Assembly: GCA_009268125.1 (NCBI GenBank)
Contig: WBOU01000014.1
Location: 117,943 to 181,942, forward strand
From: Chloroflexia bacterium SDU3-3
GTDB taxonomy: Bacteria; Chloroflexota; Chloroflexia; Chloroflexales; Roseiflexaceae
DNA: 64,000 nucleotides
Direction of reading: 5' to 3'
A program made the translations under genes and the position numbers. Shown here piece after piece: positions 34,865-43,350 of the stretch (positions are counted from its first letter, which is position 1; each line of letters opens with the position of its first letter). The notes below the pieces were generated by a model. The model did no database searches, was not told where the DNA came from, and was given only the letters and a program-made list of their open reading frames with translations.

Positions 34865-35599
34865 CTAGCCGAAGAGCAGCGTCAGCGTGATCGGCGCGAA
34901 TGAGGCCTGGGTGTTGGCCATGGCCATGAGCATGAGCAGCAGCGTGGTCGGCGCGGCCAGCACCCCTGCTGCGATGCCCGCATACGCTTTCGGGCCCCAC
35001 TGTGTGGCCTGGGCCGCCCTACGGATCAAGCGCCGCCAGAGCGCGGCGGTGAGCGCCGCAGCCACCGCCAGCAGGCCGCTGCATACGATGGCCTTGGGAA
35101 GCTGCCATGCCAGCCGGTCGCGCAGCGCGTCGCGCAGCGCGGCTGGCATGGCAGCCGCGCCCGACCGCGCCCACGCGGCCACCTCGCGGTGGATCGCGGC
35201 CTGGCGTGTGCCAGCATGGGGCGTGCCCAGCTCGGGGATGGCCTGGGCAAACCCGGCCTGGGGGTCGAGCACATTGCTGAGGTTTGCCGCCACCACCACC
35301 ACCAGCGCGAGCGCTGCGACCGCGCTGGCCAGCCCAAAGCCAATGACGACCCACTGCTCAAACGCGGCCCTGCCAGCCTCGGCGCGGCGCAGCTGGCCGA
35401 GCCGCCGCCAGCAGCCCCAGCAGAGCAGCCCCAGCAGCAGGGCGAAGATGCCGCCCTCGATCGCAAGCACGGCGTGAAACAGCGTATAGTCGCCCAGAAG
35501 GGTGTCGTAGGCAGGGTTGGCGCGCGATCCAGATTGAACCAGCGCACTGAGCGCCTGCTGTAGGCTATTGTCGTCCAGGGTATGCCTCCTCGGGATCAT
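34865..35599 (-). CDS. Hypothetical membrane protein
   Basis: 244 residues with four predicted transmembrane segments: VLAIEGGIFALLLGLLCWGC, WVVIGFGLASAVAALALVVV, AIVCSGLLAVAAALTAALW and IAAGVLAAPTTLLLMLMAMA. A large extracytoplasmic loop lies between the second and third (NVLDPQAGF...LRDRLAWQL). No family or catalytic motif is recognised. It is upstream of the ADP-ribosylglycohydrolase on the same strand. Confidence 0.7.
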   Translation of the reverse strand: MIPRRHTLDDNSLQQALSALVQSGSRANPAYDTLLGDYTLFHAVLAIEGGIFALLLGLLCWGCWRRLGQLRRAEAGRAAFEQWVVIGFGLASAVAALALVVVVAANLSNVLDPQAGFAQAIPELGTPHAGTRQAAIHREVAAWARSGAAAMPAALRDALRDRLAWQLPKAIVCSGLLAVAAALTAALWRRLIRRAAQATQWGPKAYAGIAAGVLAAPTTLLLMLMAMANTQASFAPITLTLLFG

Positions 35600-35728
35600 G
35601 TGATGTGCGAAGGGTGCTGCAGCCCTGCCATGCTACGCCGATCCGCGCGAGAGTGTTGCAGCGCGCCGAGGAGCAGTGCACCCATGCAGGGCCGACCGTA
35701 CAGCCCCCTGTGCACTATGCCGTGCCTG

Positions 35729-36241
35729 CTAGCGTGAGACAAAGGGCAGCCGCTCCAGCTGATCTGCGTGCTCCTCGTAGTGCTCGTAGATGCCCTGGAT
35801 CAGCGGAGCGGCAGGGAAGCCTAGCTGCTTTGAGAGCCCTTCGGGGGCAAACAGATCCTCCTCGCTGAGGCGCGCCACGCGGGCGGCGACCCGCTGCCGG
35901 GTGGCCGCGAATCCCTCTAGGACATCCGCGACACTGCGCGACCGATAGTGTGCGAAGACCTTGGCGTTCATCGCGTCGATCGAGTCCTGGGTCTCGGATG
36001 TCTGGTCGAAGAGCGGCGGCAGGATTCGCGGGCCGTCCAGCGCCTCATCGGCGGGCAGCGTCGCTAGGAGCCACTGATCCCACCAGGTGAGGTGGGCCAG
36101 CACATCTTTGACGGTCCAGCCGTCGGGTAGGCAGGGCAGCAGGAGCTGATCGGGCGAGAGCGGCGCGGTGGCGCGGACGACCCGCTGGATCGCACGCTCA
36201 ATACGGGCGCGGATGTCGGGCATGCTTTCGGGTGCTGTCAT
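35729..36241 (-). CDS. ClbS/DfsB (DUF1706)-type four-helix bundle protein
   Basis: 170 residues from ATG 36241 (GAGGTATATCGCT upstream); the longer open frame is a shadow of the MerR gene. GWTVKDVLAHLTWWDQWLLA is the hallmark of the DfsB/ClbS branch of the DinB superfamily, followed by FAATRQRVAARVARLSEEDL and IYEHYEEHADQLERL. Branch members include the colibactin self-resistance hydrolase ClbS. A minus-strand TATACT at 36295-36300 is the likely promoter. Confidence 0.82.
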   Translation of the reverse strand: MTAPESMPDIRARIERAIQRVVRATAPLSPDQLLLPCLPDGWTVKDVLAHLTWWDQWLLATLPADEALDGPRILPPLFDQTSETQDSIDAMNAKVFAHYRSRSVADVLEGFAATRQRVAARVARLSEEDLFAPEGLSKQLGFPAAPLIQGIYEHYEEHADQLERLPFVSR

Positions 36242-36294
36242 AGCGATATACCTCGACTCATTGCGGCAGATAGCCGCCATCGGCGACGAGAGAG

Positions 36295-36300
36295 AGTATA
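36295..36300 (-). promoter_or_regulatory. Putative -10 box of the DfsB-like gene
   Basis: The minus strand reads GCTATACT, 54 bp upstream of the start at 36241. Confidence 0.4.
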
Positions 36301-36317
36301 GCACTGGATGAATCGCA

Positions 36318-36345
36318 GGAGGGCGGGCCATGCGGCCCGCCCTCC
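36318..36345 (-). terminator. Hairpin terminator after the MerR gene
   Basis: GGAGGGCGGGCC pairs perfectly with GGCCCGCCCTCC (12 bp, 4-nt loop), 22 bp beyond the MerR stop codon. Confidence 0.75.
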
Positions 36346-36366
36346 GCGCTCCTCGCTGCGCGAGGG

Positions 36367-37182
36367 CTATGGCCGCTCTATCGGATACTGCACCTCGGTG
36401 GCGGTCTCGTGCATGTCGCCGTCGCCGTGGTGGATGTAGACCTCGCGGTAGGTGCCGGTCGATCGGTAGCCGTTGGCCTCGATCCACGCGAGCAGCGCCA
36501 TATGCGCCTGCCCCAGGCCATCGAACCCGCCGTAGTGCACCGCCGCTGCCACCTGCTGCGGCGGCAGCTCGTAGACTTGCACGCGCTCGCCGCTGGCGAT
36601 GCTGCGGTCGATCGGCACGGCTGCCTCGGCATCCTCGTTGGTGAGAACCTCGGCGGGCTGGTGCCAGATGGCGAAGCACGGCCCGGTGTCCCTCGCGCCG
36701 CGCTCCCTAAGATGGGTGTAGGTCTCCATGTAGGCCGCATCGAGGTACTGCGGCACCTGGTCGTTGGTCGGGATGGTCACGCGGCGCGATGCGATCAGCT
36801 GGGCGGGCAGGGTCTTGAGCACGACATCGTAGGAAGGCATAGCATCCTCGCTTTCAATCTGCCTGATCCGAGCAGCGATGCGCAGCAGCCGGCCTTGCTC
36901 CTGCGCGATCTGCTGCTCGACCTCGGCGTGGCGGAGCTGCAGCATCCCACGGAGATGATCCAGGGTCAGGCCGCCGAGCACGGCCTCGATCTGGTCGAGC
37001 GAGAAGCCTAGGTCTTTGAGCGCCAGGATGCGGGTGAGACGCGGCAGCTGGCTCACCGAGTAGTAGCGGTACCCGGTGAAGCTATCTACCTCGACTGGCT
37101 TCAGCAGCCCGATCTCATCATAGTGGCGAAGGGTCACGATCGACACCTGTCCTAGGCGGGCAAAGTCTCCGATCTTGATCAT
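36367..37182 (-). CDS. MerR-family regulator with GyrI-like effector domain (BmrR type)
   Basis: 271 residues. MIKIGDFARLGQVSIVTLRH then YDEIGLLKP and YRYYSVSQLPRL form the MerR winged helix; a coiled coil follows (residues about 75-110). The C-terminal 150 residues (VVLKTLPAQLIASRRVTIPT ... VQVYELPPQQVAAAVHYGGF) are a GyrI/AraC-E effector-binding domain that senses hydrophobic drugs. It probably regulates nearby DinB/DfsB genes and itself by untwisting a long-spacer promoter; that link is inference. Confidence 0.93.
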   Translation of the reverse strand: MIKIGDFARLGQVSIVTLRHYDEIGLLKPVEVDSFTGYRYYSVSQLPRLTRILALKDLGFSLDQIEAVLGGLTLDHLRGMLQLRHAEVEQQIAQEQGRLLRIAARIRQIESEDAMPSYDVVLKTLPAQLIASRRVTIPTNDQVPQYLDAAYMETYTHLRERGARDTGPCFAIWHQPAEVLTNEDAEAAVPIDRSIASGERVQVYELPPQQVAAAVHYGGFDGLGQAHMALLAWIEANGYRSTGTYREVYIHHGDGDMHETATEVQYPIERP

Positions 37183-37302
37183 GGCGTCTCTCCGGGTTTG
37201 CTGCGATGTGCGTACTCTAGCGCCTCAGGTAGGGTGAGAGTCAAGGGGGATTTCGGCATGTGGGAGCGGGCGGCATCCTCGCCGCCCTGCGATACCGCGC
37301 GC

Positions 37303-37824
37303 CTAGAGGTAGACCTCGCGCAGCGAGAGGTTGTGGTGCAGCTCGTGGCCCGCGATTATCCAGGCCAGCGCGCGCACGCTCAGCACCGAACTGCTTGCGA
37401 CGCCCTGGCGCTGCCAGGCTGCGGCGTCCAGGTTGTCCAGCAGCCAGAGGCTGGCCGCCCGCACCTGGTCGAACTCGGCCAGCAGGTCGGGCACCGACCG
37501 CGCGTTGGCGTTGCCCAGCGCCACCCACGGGTCCGGCTCCATCCCCGGCAGCGCGGCCTGCTCGCCGCGCGCAAACCACAGCGCGCGGAAGGCGAACAGC
37601 CGCTCGGTATCGCTCACGTGCGCGATCACCTCTTTGATGCTCCACTCGCCAGGGGCGGGCGCGGCGGATGCGCGGTCGTCGGCGATGCCGCGCAGCATGG
37701 CGTGGATGTCGCCGTGCTGCGTGCGCAGCGTGTGCAGGATGTCGCCGTCGGGGACCAGCTGGATGTAGCGGAAGAAGTAGGGCGATGCCTCCTCGGCGGA
37801 GGGGCGATCCGAAAGCGAGAACAT
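37303..37824 (-). CDS. DinB family protein
   Basis: 173 residues from ATG 37824 (AGGAG upstream). Typical layout: YFFRYIQLVPDGDILHTLRT, APAPGEWSIKEVIAHVSDTE with the first histidine, and AWIIAGHELHHNLSLREVYL with the HELHH-type metal ligands. It belongs to the DinB/YfiT metal-dependent group (putative hydrolase or thiol transferase). A TATACT box at 37859-37864 on the minus strand marks the promoter. Confidence 0.9.
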   Translation of the reverse strand: MFSLSDRPSAEEASPYFFRYIQLVPDGDILHTLRTQHGDIHAMLRGIADDRASAAPAPGEWSIKEVIAHVSDTERLFAFRALWFARGEQAALPGMEPDPWVALGNANARSVPDLLAEFDQVRAASLWLLDNLDAAAWQRQGVASSSVLSVRALAWIIAGHELHHNLSLREVYL

Positions 37825-37858
37825 GGGCGCGCTCCTTTGCATGGCGGGTGAGGAGAGG

Positions 37859-37864
37859 AGTATA
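37859..37864 (-). promoter_or_regulatory. Putative -10 box of the DinB gene
   Basis: The minus strand reads GCTATACT, 35 bp upstream of the start at 37824. Confidence 0.45.
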
Positions 37865-37917
37865 GCATATGGCCTGCGGGGTGAAAAGCGCGCTGCGGGC
37901 GAGCCGCCCGCACCGCC

Positions 37918-39432
37918 CTAGCGGGCCAGCGCGCGCAGCCTGGGGTTCGGCGACTGCTCTAGGCTGGCGCGCACCAGCGCCGCGATGGTCTTGCCGTGGG
38001 TGCTTTTTTCTTTTTTTTGCATGGGTGGGCGCTCTTCCCTCAGCATGCGCTGCGCGATGGGTATGGCGCGCTCATCGCCGATCTTGGCCAGCGCATCCAT
38101 CGCCGCGAGCCGACTGAGATCATCGCCGCATCGTGCCCATTTCAGCAGCACAGGCACGGTCGCTGCTTGGCCGCTCTTTCCCTGCAGCTTTAGGATGATG
38201 TTCGTGATGTCATTGACTGCTTCATGCGAGAGCAGATTGATGATAGCGGGCAATCGGCTGCGGATGTGTAGCCGCTGTAGCGCAACAAGCGCCCTGTATT
38301 GCACATGCTGCTCCTCATCTTCCAGGTGCTTGATGAGCATTGGTGCATCTGCAGCTCCCCACCAGCCTGCGTCGATTGCGTGGGCGCGGCACAGGTGCGG
38401 GGGCGCTGTGGTGACAATGCGCAGCAGATCTGGCTTGATGAGCGCACGTGCTTTTTTAAGTTGATAGAATGCTGTGGATGCGACATGCCTATCGGGGTCT
38501 TCCCAGAGCAGCTTGCGAACTGGCTCGACCCAGCGCTGGGGGGCGAGCATTTCCATGGTGTAAACCGCCTGTTTTCGCACGTCTGCCGATACGTCGTCGA
38601 GCACCACTATGGCGTGGGGCGCGAGGCTTTTGAGCTTGAATTTCCTCGCCACTATGAGCGTGTTCGACCGTACCTCTGCAGAGGAGCTTTCTAAGAGCGT
38701 TGGGAAACGCCGGATGGTCTCATCGGAAAGGCGCGGCAGCCGCCAGAAGGCCGCCGCCGCCTCGCCCTTGAGCTCGCCGTCGGCCTGCGGGTCATCCAAG
38801 ATCTGCCACAGCTCTAGCTCGCCGCCGCCTGGGCCATAGCCGAACTGGAGCTGATTGTAGCCCAGCATCAGCTCATCGAGCCAGCGCTCGTACCAGGCCA
38901 GAAAATCTGGCTCGCGAACGAAATAGGGCGGCGCATGTTCATCCGCATCGACGTAGATGACTCGCCCAGCGTAGGGGCCAGCGACAATAAGCTGAGTCTC
39001 GAAGGTGCAGCCGCGTGACCCTAGCGTTAGCGTGCCCTGATAGGGCGATGTGTCTCCGAAAGGTTCGCGCCAATCGGGCGTCTGTGGCATGCCTGGGGAG
39101 AGCGGGCATGGGCGGGCGAGGAAGTCATCTGGGATCTCATCTTCTACCCAATCGGCAAAGTCATTGTACTTGTCGAGGCTATAGAGGCCGTAGATCGGCC
39201 CCGCGCCGCCGTTGCCCGCGTGGATGAGGAAGGCGCGGTAGTCTTCTGGCAGCCGGATGCGGTGCTCGGCCTCAAAGGCCTGCACCTCAGCTTCGCTCAG
39301 GGGCGGCACGAGCTGAAACTGGTCGGGGCTGGACTTCTTATCTGGGATATGAGTTGCTTTGACTTGTGCTAATTTTTTGAGGATGCGCTGCACGCGCGCC
39401 ACCTGTATGTTGGTTATCGCTGTATTCTCCAT
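37918..39432 (-). CDS. SUKH (SMI1/KNR4)-HEAT repeat protein
   Basis: About 504 residues; the start is uncertain (ATG 39432 or 39450), as no clear RBS is seen. Residues about 40-200 are an SMI1/KNR4 (SUKH) domain: LSEAEVQAFEAEHRIRLPED, YRAFLIHAGNGGAGPIYGLY, and LTLGSRGCTFETQLIVAGPY. The second half carries HEAT-like helical repeats (VSADVRKQAVYTMEML, ADAPMLIKHLEDEEQHVQYR, DLSRLAAMDALAKIGDERA). SUKH domains often act as immunity proteins against secreted toxins. No toxin is adjacent, so the role here is unknown. Confidence 0.82.
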   Translation of the reverse strand: MENTAITNIQVARVQRILKKLAQVKATHIPDKKSSPDQFQLVPPLSEAEVQAFEAEHRIRLPEDYRAFLIHAGNGGAGPIYGLYSLDKYNDFADWVEDEIPDDFLARPCPLSPGMPQTPDWREPFGDTSPYQGTLTLGSRGCTFETQLIVAGPYAGRVIYVDADEHAPPYFVREPDFLAWYERWLDELMLGYNQLQFGYGPGGGELELWQILDDPQADGELKGEAAAAFWRLPRLSDETIRRFPTLLESSSAEVRSNTLIVARKFKLKSLAPHAIVVLDDVSADVRKQAVYTMEMLAPQRWVEPVRKLLWEDPDRHVASTAFYQLKKARALIKPDLLRIVTTAPPHLCRAHAIDAGWWGAADAPMLIKHLEDEEQHVQYRALVALQRLHIRSRLPAIINLLSHEAVNDITNIILKLQGKSGQAATVPVLLKWARCGDDLSRLAAMDALAKIGDERAIPIAQRMLREERPPMQKKEKSTHGKTIAALVRASLEQSPNPRLRALAR

Positions 39433-39531
39433 CAAAATGGATGTAGGCATTGTTTCACAGCCGCTGGCTGCTGTCAACCGCATATGTGTGTTCTTCCCAA
39501 CGGGCGCATGCTCAGTTGTTGGTTGCGACCC

Positions 39532-39969
39532 CTACTGGAATACCCACACATCCGACGGCTCCTCATCCAGCAGCGGTCCCCAGATCGGGCGGTAGCGCTC
39601 GACCTCATCCTGGTATGCCTGCGCGAGATCGCCCGCCACCTCGGTGAGGAAGAAGCGGTATTCATACGCTTCGGGCCTGGGGATGCGGTACATCGCCGCC
39701 ACCTCGAAGCAGAGCGGGAGAAGCGCGCCCTCAGAACCCTCGATCTCAGGCTCATCCTCATATTCCTCGAATAGGATGTAGAAATTGCGCCGGAAGCAGA
39801 TCGATAGGCACTGCTGATCGGCGCTGTAGTGATACTCAAAGCCAAAGATCTGATGTTCGCACACAAGTGGGATGCGCGCGAAGATCTGGAATGCGGCCCA
39901 AATCTCCTGAAGATTGGTCTGCTCAAGATAGATGGTCGGCGCATGGGGCGCAGCGCATGGTACGCCCAT
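39532..39969 (-). CDS. Hypothetical protein, immunity-like
   Basis: 145 residues, rich in aromatic and acidic residues: FGFEYHYSADQQCLSICFRR, NFYILFEEYEDEPEIEG, EAYEYRFFLTEVAGDLAQAY, ending EEPSDVWVFQ. The size, alternating strand pattern and position directly upstream of the SUKH-HEAT gene suggest an orphan immunity-type protein. No family is recognised with confidence. Confidence 0.6.
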   Translation of the reverse strand: MGVPCAAPHAPTIYLEQTNLQEIWAAFQIFARIPLVCEHQIFGFEYHYSADQQCLSICFRRNFYILFEEYEDEPEIEGSEGALLPLCFEVAAMYRIPRPEAYEYRFFLTEVAGDLAQAYQDEVERYRPIWGPLLDEEPSDVWVFQ

Positions 39970-40025
39970 CAGGCCCAGGTAGGTTGTGACGGTCTCTTCG
40001 CTGTTTATGGGTGTGTCTTTCCTTG

Positions 40026-40769
40026 CTATTTGGCCTCGCCCAGCGGTGCCATGGTGTCCAGCATGTCAAGCATGTCCACGCACTCTGCGATGGTGTCGGC
40101 CTGGGGCGCGGCGATGTCGGCGGCGAACGCGGCGTAGAGCCGCCCCCGCAGGCCCTGCCCGCGCAGCCACGCGATCACCTCGGCCTGCTGGCGGGGGCTG
40201 CCAGCCCAGAACGCGTTGGCCAGCCTGCCCCGCAGGATTGCGGCCATGTTCTGCGCGATGTAGCCGTGCAGCGCTAGGGTCGCCTCGCCGCCTAAGCCCT
40301 TCTCCCAGCGCGCCAGGTAGGGCCGCAGCACATCCTCGGCCTGCGCGATGGCGCACAGCCATGTGTCGACATCCCCGCCCGCCAGTGCCTGCCCCCACTG
40401 CCACATGAGGCTGCTGCGCACCGCGTCGCGCTCGGCGGGGGGCCACGCGCCCCACTCCGCCATCGCCAGCTTGCTCAGCACGATCTCGGCGAGGGGCATG
40501 TCGGGGTCGCCCGTGGCCAGCAGCTCGATCATGCGCGGCAGGAAGTGGCGCAGATCGTCGGCGTCGCCCCAGGTGGTCATGGCCTTGAAGGCGTAGCGGC
40601 CCAGGTCTGCGCCGGAGAGCGCGCGCAGCGAGCGGCTGCGGATGCGCCGCTGGTCGGCGTCGCCCACGCAGCAGGGGCAGCCCGCCACGCGCGCGTGCAG
40701 CGGGTAGCGGGCGAATGCGGCGTACAGCGCGGCGATGGGGCTGGTGTCGGTGTTCATTGTCTTTGTCAT
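40026..40769 (-). CDS. Hypothetical helical protein
   Basis: About 247 residues (ATG 40769 or 40757; no clear RBS). GCPCCVGDADQRRIRSRSLR contains a CxC-C group, followed by LRALSGADLGRYAFKAMTTW and GDADDLRHFLPRMIELLATG, predicted all-helical. It may be HEAT-like. The stop of the upstream gene lies inside its 5' region, so the two are closely coupled. The function is unknown. Confidence 0.65.
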   Translation of the reverse strand: MTKTMNTDTSPIAALYAAFARYPLHARVAGCPCCVGDADQRRIRSRSLRALSGADLGRYAFKAMTTWGDADDLRHFLPRMIELLATGDPDMPLAEIVLSKLAMAEWGAWPPAERDAVRSSLMWQWGQALAGGDVDTWLCAIAQAEDVLRPYLARWEKGLGGEATLALHGYIAQNMAAILRGRLANAFWAGSPRQQAEVIAWLRGQGLRGRLYAAFAADIAAPQADTIAECVDMLDMLDTMAPLGEAK

Positions 40770-40785
40770 AAGGAGTTTTGTGGTG

Positions 40786-41118
40786 CTAGGTATACTTGAC
40801 AACCTCGGGTGGCTGCCAAGATGCGAAGATCAGGCACCGCAGATCGGTCTGGATCCCATAGCGAACCAGCCCCGCATCCTCGCTGCTGTACGAGTCTGCG
40901 CCAATCAGCGTCTTGATGACAGCGGGATCGGGGGCTGCGCCGTTGAGCCATTCGGTATGTAGGTCAGCCAAAGCGTGAAAGATGACCGAGCGCGTGACCG
41001 TCGGCCCAGGTGGGTTAGGTAGGCAGCGCAGCGTTCGTTCGCGCCGCTCGGCGTCATGTTCAATGGCGTTGAAGTAGGCCACGCAGCCTTTGGTGATTGC
41101 CTGCTCGATAGGTGCCAT
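40786..41118 (-). CDS. Hypothetical protein
   Basis: 110 residues: MAPIEQAITKGCVAYFNAIE, TVTRSVIFHALADLHTEWLN, SEDAGLVRYGIQTDLRCLIF. It ends 17 bp before the next open start on the same strand. No family recognised; its size and setting fit the orphan immunity-like series of this region. Confidence 0.55.
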   Translation of the reverse strand: MAPIEQAITKGCVAYFNAIEHDAERRERTLRCLPNPPGPTVTRSVIFHALADLHTEWLNGAAPDPAVIKTLIGADSYSSEDAGLVRYGIQTDLRCLIFASWQPPEVVKYT

Positions 41119-41212
41119 CCAGCCTCTTTTGTAGAAATGGGAGCTTATGAGGGATGTGGTGCCGCCAGCGGGCGGCAGGCCCTGCGCCCGCCGCCCACAT
41201 CGCTATCCACCG

Positions 41213-41956
41213 CTACTGGGTGAGCACGATCGGCTCGCCCTTGGTGATGATCATCGTGTGCTCGAACTGCGCCGAGAGGCTGCCCTGCGCCCCCACCAAG
41301 GTCCAGCCATCTGCCGTCTCCATCGCCATGCGGCTCTTGGTGGAGAGGAACGGCTCGATGGTGATCACCATGCCGTTGCGCAGGGTGCGCTTGTCCGCAG
41401 GGCGAAAGGTGCCGGCGATGTACTCGGGGGCCTCGTGCAGCGCGTGGCCGATGCCGTGGCTACCCAGGTTCTCGATCACCCTGAGGCCGTGGGCGTTTGC
41501 GGTTCGCTGGATGGCCGCGCCGATGCCGTTGATCGGCTGGCCTGCGCGGGCCTGCCGCATGGCCTGGGCCAGGGCGCTCTGCGCTGCCTGGCACAGCCGG
41601 GTCTTCTGCGCGCTGGTCGGCGGCACCACGGTGGTGCCGCCGGTGTCGGCGAAGTAGCCGCCCAGCTCGGCGGAGACATCGACGTTCAGCACATCGCCGG
41701 GCTGGATGACGCGGTCGCCCGGGATGCCGTGGGCGATTTGCTCGTTGATGCTGATGCAGGTTGCGCCCGGGAAGTCGTAGGTGATCTTGGGGGCGGATCG
41801 CGCGCCGTGCTGCTCCAGCAGCCGCGCGCCGATGGCGTCTAGCTCGCGGGTGGTCATGCCCGGCTCGGCGGCGGCCAGCATCTCCCGCAGCACCAGCGCC
41901 ACGATCTTGCCGATGCGCCGCAGCGCGATGATGTCCTCTTCGGTCTCGACGGTCAT
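41213..41956 (-). CDS. map: Type I methionine aminopeptidase
   Basis: 247 residues, usual length. All five metal ligands are visible in order: D in VLNVDVSAELGGYFADTGGT (two aspartates), H in GHALHEAPEY, E in MVITIEPFLS and E in SAQFEHTMII. The substrate-pocket histidine is in IAHGIPGD. It removes the initiator methionine from new proteins in the cytosol. It is not next to ribosomal genes as Map often is, so this may be a second copy. A TATAAT box at 42035-42040 lies upstream. Confidence 0.96.
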   Translation of the reverse strand: MTVETEEDIIALRRIGKIVALVLREMLAAAEPGMTTRELDAIGARLLEQHGARSAPKITYDFPGATCISINEQIAHGIPGDRVIQPGDVLNVDVSAELGGYFADTGGTTVVPPTSAQKTRLCQAAQSALAQAMRQARAGQPINGIGAAIQRTANAHGLRVIENLGSHGIGHALHEAPEYIAGTFRPADKRTLRNGMVITIEPFLSTKSRMAMETADGWTLVGAQGSLSAQFEHTMIITKGEPIVLTQ

Positions 41957-42034
41957 AAGGTTTTCCTCTCTGAATGCCCGTGCACACGCGGGCGGCTGCG
42001 CCGAAGCCGACAGGGGGTGGCTGGGGCTGCGGGT

Positions 42035-42040
42035 ATTATA
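42035..42040 (-). promoter_or_regulatory. -10 box of map
   Basis: The minus strand reads GCTATAATA about 80 bp upstream of the map start. Confidence 0.45.
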
Positions 42041-42112
42041 GCGCGGCGGTGGCAGGGCGGCGAGATCACAACAAGAAGGGCCGATTCGCTCGCGGGCTGC
42101 GCGTAGCAGCCT

Positions 42113-42140
42113 CTACCACCAAGGCTCCAAGACGCCAAGG
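42113..42140. repeat. ACCAAGG/ACGAAGG string, locus 5
   Basis: CTACCACCAAGGCTCCAAGA followed by CGCCAAGG. It lies in the short gap upstream of map. Confidence 0.75.
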
Positions 42141-42171
42141 GCAAATGCAGGCATCATCTGAAAGCCATAAT

Positions 42172-42549
42172 CTAGCCCACCCGGATCGGCGGCCTGGCGC
42201 GCCCGAGGAACTCGATCACGCTGACCAGCACCTCGTGGCTGAGGCTGTAGTTTTTGGCCGGATCATCGCGGTAGAAAGTGCCGTCATCCGGTACATTGGT
42301 GACGCTCAGGTCGGCGAGCATGCGCTCCCCTGGCCCGATCCTCGGCAGCACCACCGCCAGCAGATACTGGCGGATCTCCGCCGCCTCGGCGGCTGCCAGC
42401 TCGACCCCGCCGAAGCGCAGCTGGTCGAGCAGCTCCTCGTCGGGGAGCAGCGGGGGCGTGCAGCATGCCAGCGTGTAGTGGAGCACGCCCCAGTTCCAGG
42501 CGTTGACATCCAGCGATGCGCCGTCGGCGTCGGTGAGGGTGATGCTCAT
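42172..42549 (-). CDS. Hypothetical protein
   Basis: 125 residues: MSITLTDADGASLDVNAWNW, LDQLRFGGVELAAAEAAEIR, GERMLADLSVTNVPDDGTFY. The tail (LSHEVLVSVIEFLGRARPP) is helical. No family recognised. It is another small, single-copy gene of the immunity-like series. Confidence 0.6.
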   Translation of the reverse strand: MSITLTDADGASLDVNAWNWGVLHYTLACCTPPLLPDEELLDQLRFGGVELAAAEAAEIRQYLLAVVLPRIGPGERMLADLSVTNVPDDGTFYRDDPAKNYSLSHEVLVSVIEFLGRARPPIRVG

Positions 42550-42781
42550 AGGTGTTGCTCCTGCGCATAGGCTGCGCGTAGAAATGGTGCGGCCCGAGGA
42601 GTGCTACCGTGCGATCTTCTGCACTAGCAGGATTGCCAAGCCGCGTATCATGATCGCCCCAAGGGCCTGCCGGATCATGGTATGCCGTTTGGCCTTACGC
42701 ATGATGCGTTGGCGAGCTAAGGCATGTGGAGAGCGAGCCGTCAGCTGTGGCCTGTTCTAGATACTCTTCAACGCTTATCCA

Positions 42782-43177
42782 TCACCCTGTGTGCACGCGG
42801 CAGATGCTTAGCTTGCCCTGCGCGATCTGGAATCTATCGATCTCTCCCGTATCATCGCCCACAAAGAACAGCGCATCGCTCAGATATGGTGCGAGCTGGG
42901 CGATGTGCTGGCCAAACGCCTCGTAGCCGCACCACATCTTGCCGCCGCTCTGGATGACGAGCTGAGCCGCCTGCTGTGCGCCTACATGGATGTCATCGCC
43001 ATCTAGATTGGGGATTGAGTCAGCTGTGTTTGGCTCGATCAGGTAGGTGTAGAAGCGACCCCGATCATGAGGTGCGAGGATAGCCGCGACCGAGGCCGCG
43101 CAGCCCTCGCGGATCGGGATCACCACACCCAGCCGTTGGGCGGGCGATACTTGCTGGATTTCACGCTGGTTCCCCAT
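42782..43177 (-). CDS. SUKH/SMI1-like protein, apparently shortened by an in-frame stop
   Basis: 131 residues to a TGA at 42782. The end FFVGDDTGEIDRFQIAQGKL is typical of SMI1/KNR4 (SUKH) folds, which normally finish with a helix such as ...EEYLE. Immediately after the TGA the same frame reads WISVEEYLEQATADGSLSTC and continues to a stop at 42695. This looks like the missing C-terminal helix, so a nonsense mutation or base-call error is likely. The promoter is probably the minus-strand TATAAT at 43286-43291. Confidence 0.6.
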   Translation of the reverse strand: MGNQREIQQVSPAQRLGVVIPIREGCAASVAAILAPHDRGRFYTYLIEPNTADSIPNLDGDDIHVGAQQAAQLVIQSGGKMWCGYEAFGQHIAQLAPYLSDALFFVGDDTGEIDRFQIAQGKLSICRVHTG

Positions 43178-43239
43178 GGGTTTAGTACTTTCCCGGTTGA
43201 TGTGTCAGATGGCATGATAAAGCATACGGCTCACCCGCG

Positions 43240-43269
43240 CCGCCGCCCGCCGACCACGGCGGGCGGCGG
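43240..43269. terminator. GC-rich hairpin, probable terminator
   Basis: CCGCCGCCCGCC pairs perfectly with GGCGGGCGGCGG around GACCAC. It lies downstream of the minus-strand gene ending at 43351. There is no T-tract. Confidence 0.55.
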
Positions 43270-43285
43270 GCTTGTGCGTTTGATT

Positions 43286-43291
43286 ATTATA
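43286..43291 (-). promoter_or_regulatory. Putative -10 box of the SUKH-like gene
   Basis: The minus strand reads GCTATAATAA, about 108 bp upstream of the start at 43177. Confidence 0.35.
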
Positions 43292-43350
43292 GCTGACTGG
43301 TGAGCTACTGGCTTATACGTTGCCCAACGAATTAGCGAGCCGGGTAAAAC

